Positions 58,021-64,000 of a stretch of 64,000 nt of DNA are shown here, piece after piece. The stretch is from Neobacillus rhizophilus. GTDB lineage: Bacteria > Bacillota > Bacilli > Bacillales > Cytobacillaceae. Below the pieces are notes generated by a model that was not told the origin of the DNA, did no database searches, and saw nothing but the letters and a program-made list of their open reading frames with translations. The stretch's first letter is position 1, and the number at the start of each line of letters is the position of its first letter. The position numbers were made by a program, and so were the translations under genes. The stretch spans positions 1 through 64,000 of the forward strand of contig NZ_JAGYPF010000005.1 in NCBI RefSeq assembly GCF_018343535.1, read 5' to 3'.

Positions 58021-58950
58021 TTAAAACTGAAACAAGTCACTCGATAAATACCGTTCTCCTGTATCACATGCGATGCAGATAACGATTTCATCAGGAGTTA
58101 AACGCTTGGCAACCTGTAGAGCGGCAAAGCAGGCTCCGCCTGATGACGGGCCGACGAGTATTCCTTCCTCCGTCGCTAATCTCCGCGCAATATCGTAGGC
58201 ATCTTCATCGCTAATTTGATGAATTTCATCATAAACATCTTGATTCAGAATCTCCGGAATAAATCCTGGACTTGTTCCGACAAGCTTGTGTTTTCCTGGT
58301 TTGCCCCCTGATAAAACAGGCGAACCCTTTGGTTCGACGACGTGAACGGTTATACTAGCAAAATGCTCCTTTAACACTTCACCAGTCCCGGTAATCGTAC
58401 CACCTGTTCCTGCTGTTGCAACAAACGCACCAAGCGGCTTGCCAATTTCTTTAACAGCATTGACAATCTCCAAAGCCGTGGAAGTCCGATGTGCATTGGG
58501 ATTTGCTTCATTCTCAAACTGCATCGGAATAAAACTGTTTGGTATTTCAGCGGCAAGCTCTTGCGCCTTCCTGATGGCACCTTGCATTTTTTCATCTCCT
58601 GGGGTAAGCACAACCTCAGCCCCGTAAGCTTTTAAGATATTAATGCGTTCCTGGGTCATAGTATCAGGCATGATAATAATGGCTTTATATCCGCGTGCCG
58701 CTGCATTCATGGCCAGCCCAATTCCTGTGTTGCCGCTTGTCGGCTCAATGATTGTTGCACCCGGAGTTAACTTTCCTGCCTTCTCTGCTTCTGCAATCAT
58801 ATTGAAAGCAGCTCGGTCCTTTACACTTTTACTTGGATTAAAATACTCCAGCTTCAAATAAACTGAGGCCCCGTCTCTAGGAGCAATCCGATTGAGTTTG
58901 ACTAATGGTGTTTCTCCAATTAAATCTGCAATATTATTGACAACTTTCAC
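58021..58950 (-). CDS. Cysteine synthase (O-acetylserine sulfhydrylase family, YtkP-like)
   Basis: PLP fold-type II enzyme of 309 residues. PLP lysine in NPSKSVKDRAA, phosphate loop EPTSGNTGIG, GTGGTITGTGEVLK and GPSSGGACFAAL are intact. Likely makes cysteine from O-acetylserine and sulfide; the YtkP group lies beside the main CysK, so a side role is possible. GTG 58950 is preferred by comparison with family N-termini (MKVVNNIADLIGETP); ATG 58962 is an alternative. Confidence 0.9.
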   Translation of the reverse strand: MKVVNNIADLIGETPLVKLNRIAPRDGASVYLKLEYFNPSKSVKDRAAFNMIAEAEKAGKLTPGATIIEPTSGNTGIGLAMNAAARGYKAIIIMPDTMTQERINILKAYGAEVVLTPGDEKMQGAIRKAQELAAEIPNSFIPMQFENEANPNAHRTSTALEIVNAVKEIGKPLGAFVATAGTGGTITGTGEVLKEHFASITVHVVEPKGSPVLSGGKPGKHKLVGTSPGFIPEILNQDVYDEIHQISDEDAYDIARRLATEEGILVGPSSGGACFAALQVAKRLTPDEIVICIACDTGERYLSSDLFQF

Positions 58951-59097
58951 TATAGGGACCATCCTTTCCTTTACTTCTAATTTCTATAATAAATAAAAAT
59001 AATTTCAATGTAAAAAATATCGGATAATCTTTGTTGCAAAATAGATATAATGAGAAGAAAAAATACTAAAATGGAAATAAAGGAATGAAAAAAGCCA

Positions 59098-59667
59098 GTG
59101 GAATATCAAACTCACTTTTTCTATGCTATAAGGATTCCTGAAGAAACGAAAGGAATTCTGAAAAATCACATAGAACAATTAAGGACAGCGCTTCCTTTCC
59201 AGCGTTGGGTGCACCATCTGGACATGCACATCACAATGGCGTTTCTTGGGTCTGCTCCAGCTGACAAGCTTGAAGCTTCCGTAAACAATGTCAAATCAGC
59301 CATAAAATCTGAACAAGCATTTACGCTTAAAATTAATGACCTGGGGATATTCGGTGCGAAAGATTCCCCGCGAGTGTTTTGGGCGGACACAGAAGAAAGC
59401 CCCGAGCTGCAAGCCCTTCGAAATAAAGTATTCCAAGCATGTGAGGAAGCTGGATTTGCGCTTGAAAAAAGGCCGTTTCGCCCACATATCACAATGGCAA
59501 GAAAATGGCGTGGAGACGTTCCCTTCCAAAAAGAGCAGCTCACAATTTGGAAAGAGCTTCAGCCCGAACCACTCCCTTTTCTAGCTGGAGAAGTGGTGTT
59601 ATATCAAACCCATCTCAACCAAACACCGAAATATGAAGCCATTAAACTTTTTCCTTTACAAACATAA
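59098..59667 (+). CDS. thpR: RNA 2',3'-cyclic phosphodiesterase ThpR (YtlP, 2H family)
   Basis: 189 residues with two HxTx motifs, HITMAFLG (about residue 44) and HITMARK (about residue 131), the catalytic pair of 2H phosphoesterases/LigT. Opens 2',3'-cyclic phosphates on RNA ends. GTG start 59098 is the only one that leaves the conserved N-terminus; its ribosome site (AAGGA) is distant. 17 bp before ytlR. Confidence 0.9.
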   Translation: MEYQTHFFYAIRIPEETKGILKNHIEQLRTALPFQRWVHHLDMHITMAFLGSAPADKLEASVNNVKSAIKSEQAFTLKINDLGIFGAKDSPRVFWADTEESPELQALRNKVFQACEEAGFALEKRPFRPHITMARKWRGDVPFQKEQLTIWKELQPEPLPFLAGEVVLYQTHLNQTPKYEAIKLFPLQT

Positions 59668-59684
59668 AAAAAGGTTGGTTATAT

Positions 59685-60668
59685 ATGAAAGAATTATACT
59701 TTGTGATAAATCCTAAAGCCGGCAATGGCCATTGTTATAAAATTTGGCGTAAAATTGAGCTGAAGTTGAAGTCAGAGGAAATTTCTTATTTGGCTTTTTT
59801 TACGGAGTATTCTGGACATGCTAGAAAACTGGCTGCGCAAATTGCGGCCAAGAATAACCATTCTAAAATGGTCGTTGCCGTCGGAGGTGACGGGACACTT
59901 CATGAAGTGTTGAATGGAATCATTAACCATCCAACTATTACGTTGGGATTTATACCCGGCGGATCGGGAAATGATTTTTCTAGAGGATTTCAAATTCCAG
60001 CGGACCCAGCTGCCGCCCTAAAAGTGATGCTCCGTCTGATGAAAAGCGATGCTCCATTGATGGATGCCGGGAAAATTACGATGCAGGACAAGTCCGAGCA
60101 ATATTTTATTAATAATATGGGGGCTGGATTTGATGCATTAATTGCATATCAGGTCAATCATTCGCGGGTAAAAGCCCTGCTAAACAAATTTTCTTTGGGC
60201 CGTCTGGTTTATGTTTATTTTCTTCTGAAAGAACTATTTTGTTATAAAACTTCTACAATTGATTTATCAATTGACGGCAAAGAGCATAAATTTAAACAAA
60301 CATGGTTTGTGACTGTCTCCAACCAGCCCTACTATGGGGGCGGAATGAAAATTGCACCTGCAGCTGAACCACAGGATGGTTTACTTGATATTACAGTGGT
60401 TCATGAGTTATCAAGATTGAAGCTTTTAATTGTTTTTATCAGTGTTTTTTGGGGGAAGCATATTTATTTCAAAGAGGTAAAATCATTTCAAGGAAGAGCA
60501 ATAACAATTCGTTCAGATGTGGAACTCTATGTTCATGGGGACGGGGAGCATGTTGGACATATTCCATTAAAGGCAGAGATTATTCCGAAAGCGTTACAAG
60601 TGTTAACGCGAATGCGCTATAAGGACGAAGTTGATTTGAAAGAGAGGGACTCGAATGGAATCCATTAA
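59685..60668 (+). CDS. ytlR: Diacylglycerol/sphingosine kinase-family lipid kinase YtlR
   Basis: 327 residues. NPKAGNG at the start and the nucleotide motif VVAVGGDGTLHEVLNGI with FIPGGSGNDFSRG are the DAGK catalytic signatures. Lipid substrate unknown; the B. subtilis recycling kinase DgkB is a different member. The end overlaps the pullulanase start by 14 bp. Confidence 0.9.
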   Translation: MKELYFVINPKAGNGHCYKIWRKIELKLKSEEISYLAFFTEYSGHARKLAAQIAAKNNHSKMVVAVGGDGTLHEVLNGIINHPTITLGFIPGGSGNDFSRGFQIPADPAAALKVMLRLMKSDAPLMDAGKITMQDKSEQYFINNMGAGFDALIAYQVNHSRVKALLNKFSLGRLVYVYFLLKELFCYKTSTIDLSIDGKEHKFKQTWFVTVSNQPYYGGGMKIAPAAEPQDGLLDITVVHELSRLKLLIVFISVFWGKHIYFKEVKSFQGRAITIRSDVELYVHGDGEHVGHIPLKAEIIPKALQVLTRMRYKDEVDLKERDSNGIH

Positions 60669-62790
60669 AAGGATCTTTCAGGCCTACTTGGATGAAATGA
60701 CCATTATTACGATACTTCTTCCCCTTTCCTACCGCAATGGCCAGTCATCTTCATTTTCTTTAATCTGCGGTGCGGAAAAGAGTCCTTTGAACATCATCGA
60801 TAAAATCCCTATTGAAAATTATCTGAAATACACTTGCCGGTTAGCTAATGAGACTTGTTTTGGCAAAGAATATGTGATTGCTGATGACCATGGCGGCAGG
60901 ACGGACCTTCAAATAGGGGCAGTTATTCGGACAGAAGCTTTTGATAATAAGTTTTATTATGAAGGAAATGACTTGGGGGTTACGTATCAACGTGATAGGT
61001 CCCAAATTAAATTATGGGCTCCGACTGCCACGCAAGTGAAATTAAAATTACGCCACCCCGCCACCCAGTATGCGGAAATTATAAAAATGAAGCTTGGGGA
61101 CCGAGGCGTATGGTGTTTAGATATTAATCGCGACTTGGAATTGTATCAATATAGCTTCTTGGTACAGGTTAACAAAACATGGCGGGAAGCAGTGGATCCG
61201 TATGCCAAGGCGGTATCAGCCAATGGGGAGCATGGAGTTATTGTTAGTATAGAGAAAACAGGGCGGCCAAAGGTAGAGGTGCCGCCGATGACCAGTCCTG
61301 TTGAGACAATCATTTATGAAGCCCATATCCGTGACTTTACGATACACCCTCAAAGTGGTGCGAAAAATAAAGGACTATATCTTGGTGCTGGTGAACTAAA
61401 TACCAAAGGGGTGGATGGAGAATCCACAGGACTATCCTATGTAAAGGAATTGGGCATTACCCATCTTGAACTCCTTCCTTTCCACGATTTCGCAGGAGTT
61501 GATGAATGGAATCCAGACAAAGAGTATAACTGGGGTTATAACCCGCTCCATTTTAATGCTCCGGAAGGCAGCTATTCCACCAATCCCTCTGACCCGTATT
61601 CTCGGATATCCGAATTAAAAGATTTAATTGACCAAATTCACCGAATTGGCCTCAGGGTCATTATGGATGTTGTTTATAATCATGTCTATATTCGTGAAGA
61701 ATCCTCTTTTGAAAAAATTGTTCCCGGCTACTACTTCCGGCACAACGAAATCGGCCTTCCTGCCAATGGAACAGGTGTGGGAAATGACATTGCCTCAGAG
61801 AGGAAAATGGTGCGGAAATTTATTGTTGACTCCATCCGCTACTGGCTGAAGGAATATCATGTTGACGGTTTCCGCTTTGATTTAATGGGAATTTTGGACA
61901 TTGAAACGATGAACGAGGTTAGGAAAGTATGTGACAGCTATGCAAATGGCATTATCATCCTCGGTGAGGGATGGAACTTAAATACCCCGCTTCCTTTTCA
62001 GAAAAAGGCAATTATCCCAAATCAGGCAAAGCTGCCCGAAATTGCGCAGTTCAATGACCAGTTTCGCGATACCATCAAGGGGAGTACCTTTAATATATTG
62101 GATAAAGGATATGCTTTAGGGAATAAACAATATCTTGAAGCGGCCTTTGAAATGATTACTGGAAGTATTGGATTTAGGGCCAAAGGGGCAGGAATCTTTA
62201 ATGAACCAGTCCAATCTGTCAATTATGTGGAATGCCATGATAATCATACCCTATGGGATAAGCTACAATCTTGTCTGCCGGATGTCGATGATGCTGTAAG
62301 AATGAGGTATCATCGTCTTGCCACAGGGATCGTTCTTCTCGCGCAGGGAATTCCTTTCCTTCACAGCGGTCAGGAATTTTTTCGAACAAAACAAGGTGAT
62401 GGTAACAGTTACCGATCTCCAGATACCATAAACCAACTGGATTGGAATCGCAAAAGTCAATTTAAAGAAAATGTAGATTATATAAAAGGGCTTATTCAAA
62501 TCAGAAAAGAATACCCTTGTTTCCGGTTAAGAACAGCAGCAGAAATTCGCAATCAAGTAAGCAGGTTGCCACTTCCATCGCCGATTTTGGGATGCTCTTT
62601 TCAACAGGGAGATTCTGTTGTTATTGTAATCACAAATCCTTCATTATCTTCTCATAAGGTTAGTATTCTAAACGGGGAATGGAGCGTTTTAGCCGACAGA
62701 GATACTGCCGGTATTATAGCAAAAAAAGTTTTTCAAGGCGGAGAAATTCAGGTAGAACCTATATCGTTAAATGTTTTAGTAAAAAAATAG
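60655..62790 (+). CDS. amyX: Type I pullulanase AmyX
   Basis: GH13 debranching enzyme hydrolysing alpha-1,6 links of pullulan and branched glucans. Type I signature YNWGYNP, region I VVYNHVY, region II GFRFDLMG (nucleophile Asp), region III ILGEGWN (acid Glu) and region IV ECHDNHT. 711 residues, no signal peptide, so cytoplasmic, as AmyX of B. subtilis. It could trim glycogen or imported maltodextrins, complementing the glg operon. Confidence 0.95.
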   Translation: MESIKRIFQAYLDEMTIITILLPLSYRNGQSSSFSLICGAEKSPLNIIDKIPIENYLKYTCRLANETCFGKEYVIADDHGGRTDLQIGAVIRTEAFDNKFYYEGNDLGVTYQRDRSQIKLWAPTATQVKLKLRHPATQYAEIIKMKLGDRGVWCLDINRDLELYQYSFLVQVNKTWREAVDPYAKAVSANGEHGVIVSIEKTGRPKVEVPPMTSPVETIIYEAHIRDFTIHPQSGAKNKGLYLGAGELNTKGVDGESTGLSYVKELGITHLELLPFHDFAGVDEWNPDKEYNWGYNPLHFNAPEGSYSTNPSDPYSRISELKDLIDQIHRIGLRVIMDVVYNHVYIREESSFEKIVPGYYFRHNEIGLPANGTGVGNDIASERKMVRKFIVDSIRYWLKEYHVDGFRFDLMGILDIETMNEVRKVCDSYANGIIILGEGWNLNTPLPFQKKAIIPNQAKLPEIAQFNDQFRDTIKGSTFNILDKGYALGNKQYLEAAFEMITGSIGFRAKGAGIFNEPVQSVNYVECHDNHTLWDKLQSCLPDVDDAVRMRYHRLATGIVLLAQGIPFLHSGQEFFRTKQGDGNSYRSPDTINQLDWNRKSQFKENVDYIKGLIQIRKEYPCFRLRTAAEIRNQVSRLPLPSPILGCSFQQGDSVVIVITNPSLSSHKVSILNGEWSVLADRDTAGIIAKKVFQGGEIQVEPISLNVLVKK

Positions 62791-62842
62791 TTTTCCAGGA
62801 TTACTTGACGAAAAATAGCAATAGGAGATAAAATTTATTAAG

Positions 62843-62879
62843 ATGGCTATTGTATGCTATTAATCAATAGCTTTTTTTT
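62843..62879 (+). terminator. Terminator after amyX
   Basis: GGCTATTG / CAATAGCT stem, 12-nt loop, then a long T run. The rest of the gap to 62982 shows no gene; a weak GGCC-centred palindrome lies near 62932-62952. Confidence 0.75.
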
Positions 62880-62982
62880 ATTAATAAAACAATTCGTAAA
62901 ACCTTCGCACGTCTTGGTTTTACTTCTGATTTAGATGAGGGCCCCATCCTCAAAGAACGGCATAAGTTGAAGGTGAACAGTT

Positions 62983-63756
62983 TTGGAACATATATTAGGA
63001 CAAGAGTGGGAAATTATTCCTGCCGGCGGGGCCACCGGAGAGGCCTTTTATGCGAGGCATGAGGACCAACGGCTTTTTTTGAAGCGAAATTCGTCTCCAT
63101 TCCTTGCAGTACTTTCGGCAGAGGGAATTGTCCCAAAGCTTGTTTGGACAAAACGATTGGAAAATGGAGATGTCATTACAGCCCAGCAATGGCTTGAAGG
63201 CAGGGAACTGAAATCAACGGAAATGAATCAAGAGGTTGTTGCTAAGCTTCTTAAGAAAATTCATCGTTCTGAGCCCATGCTTGGAATGCTGAGCAGACTG
63301 GAAAAATCACCATTGCAGCCTGAAACGATCTTTCAATCGGTGGTCTCTGGACTGGATGAAAAACTATTAATCCTTCCGGAAGTTCAAGAAACACTCAGCT
63401 TTTTAAAAAAAGAAGCGAAAAACGTTCATTGTGAGGAAAAGGTCGTTTGCCACGGTGACGTCAATCATAATAACTGGCTTTGGACAGATGACAATCAGTT
63501 GTACCTCATTGATTGGGATGGGGCGATGATTGCGGACCCTGCCATTGACTTAGGAATGCTCCTTTATTGGTACATTCCTGAAGAAAATTGGCAGGATTGG
63601 CTGAAAATGTACGGGGAAAACTTAACCGACGATTTGAAACTTAGAATGCAATGGTATGTGGCATTGCAGACCTTATCTTCTATCCAATTTAATAAAAATA
63701 AACATCGTATGGATGAGATGAATAAGTGGATTCAATTCTTAAGGGACATACTTTAA
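62983..63756 (+). CDS. ytmP: Phosphotransferase-family protein YtmP (APH/ChoK fold)
   Basis: 257 residues with a kinase-like catalytic loop CHGDVNHNNWLW (Brenner motif HGDxxxxN) and metal-binding LIDWDGAMIADP. Related to choline/aminoglycoside kinases; substrate unknown. TTG start at 62983 after AAGGTGA. Its stop overlaps that of the convergent ytzH. Confidence 0.88.
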   Translation: MEHILGQEWEIIPAGGATGEAFYARHEDQRLFLKRNSSPFLAVLSAEGIVPKLVWTKRLENGDVITAQQWLEGRELKSTEMNQEVVAKLLKKIHRSEPMLGMLSRLEKSPLQPETIFQSVVSGLDEKLLILPEVQETLSFLKKEAKNVHCEEKVVCHGDVNHNNWLWTDDNQLYLIDWDGAMIADPAIDLGMLLYWYIPEENWQDWLKMYGENLTDDLKLRMQWYVALQTLSSIQFNKNKHRMDEMNKWIQFLRDIL

Positions 63757-64000
63757 GAAAATTGCCCAATATCATCTACCCATTGTGACAGGTTTTCTTG
63801 ATGGGCTGTAATATGCCCGTCTAAATCTGCGGTTTGCGCTCCTGTCTGGCTGTAATGGTAAACTTCCTGTAAGATAGATTTGACATTTTGATCAACCTGA
63901 TTGTTTACCATTAAGGATTTGATTAATCGTTCCAATTGTTCACATTCCGCAACGGACCCGCAGCAATCTGTTTGATGATTGCTTAATATATCTTTGAGCA
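63753..64000 (-). CDS. ytzH: YtzH-like protein, 5' end outside the window
   Basis: The visible C-terminal 81 codons match YtzH: the frame runs open to the window edge, beginning LKDILSNHQTDCCGSVAECE and ending SQWVDDIGQFS. The real start lies beyond 64000. Function unknown. Shares the ytmP neighbourhood as in B. subtilis. Confidence 0.85.
   Translation of the reverse strand, partial: LKDILSNHQTDCCGSVAECEQLERLIKSLMVNNQVDQNVKSILQEVYHYSQTGAQTADLDGHITAHQENLSQWVDDIGQFS

Overview
The window is chromosomal DNA of a spore-forming low-GC Gram-positive bacterium of the family Bacillaceae. Nearly every gene is recognisable as the counterpart of a Bacillus subtilis gene from the region running from the rrnB/trnB tRNA cluster through the 'yt' genes. 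Gene order is largely conserved, but the proteins differ enough to suggest another genus or species group (for example a Neobacillus-like organism; this is inference). There are no transposases, phage genes or CRISPR arrays. It is core genome with a few lineage-specific insertions.

Layout: 1-2110 is a 20-tRNA cluster in the trnB order (Thr to Glu); the rRNA operon and a preceding tRNA-Val would lie just left of the window. 2470-10447 is the glycogen operon glgB-C-D-A-P. 10578-18209 is menaquinone synthesis: menA on the minus strand, divergent from menF-D-H-B-E, with no menC. 18240-22752 holds a Cys-rich DUF1540 protein, a Zur-controlled zinc-binding lipoprotein gene divergent from a beta-carbonic anhydrase, yidD, luxS, ytzI and ytkD. 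22775-26555 is the ytlA-C-D ABC transporter with ytmA and ytmB. 26655-28110 is an ECF sigma/anti-sigma pair. 28159-33740 is pckA divergent from metK (SAM riboswitch), then asnB. 33766-38571 is a gamma-carbonic anhydrase-like protein, ytpA-ytpB (lysophospholipase and sesquarterpene synthase), mnmL-mnmM (tRNA wobble modification) and small genes. 38757-47899 is an MFS transporter, leuS behind a T-box, a rhodanese, a ferric-reductase-like membrane protein, a Cse60-like protein, a flavoprotein, MurJ and a pseudouridine synthase. 48010-49812 is a sigM-yhdL-yhdK-like operon. The remainder holds dps with a perfect PerR box, a secreted beta-propeller protein, long-form speD, a 52-bp tandem hairpin array, an AAA ATPase, an amino-acid permease, ytzE, dat, a second tandem array, a cysteine synthase, thpR, ytlR, amyX, ytmP and a truncated ytzH.

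Regulation is unusually readable. There are a SAM-I riboswitch, a T-box, two Zur boxes, a perfect PerR box, two CcpN boxes, two ECF promoters in front of their own sigma genes, and many intrinsic terminators, often shared by convergent genes. Glycogen synthesis (glg) and alpha-glucan debranching (amyX) lie near opposite ends. Zinc supply and a zinc enzyme share one control region. Envelope-stress control (sigM) lies close to murJ and ytpAB, members of its regulon in B. subtilis.

The most unusual structure is the array at 52649-53290. It has about thirteen 52-bp units, each able to form a hairpin with a purine-rich GGA loop, with no terminator between speD and the array. A second, unrelated 19-21-bp array lies at 57857-57998. 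Both sit between convergent genes. All start sites, functions and regulatory sites are read from sequence by eye.
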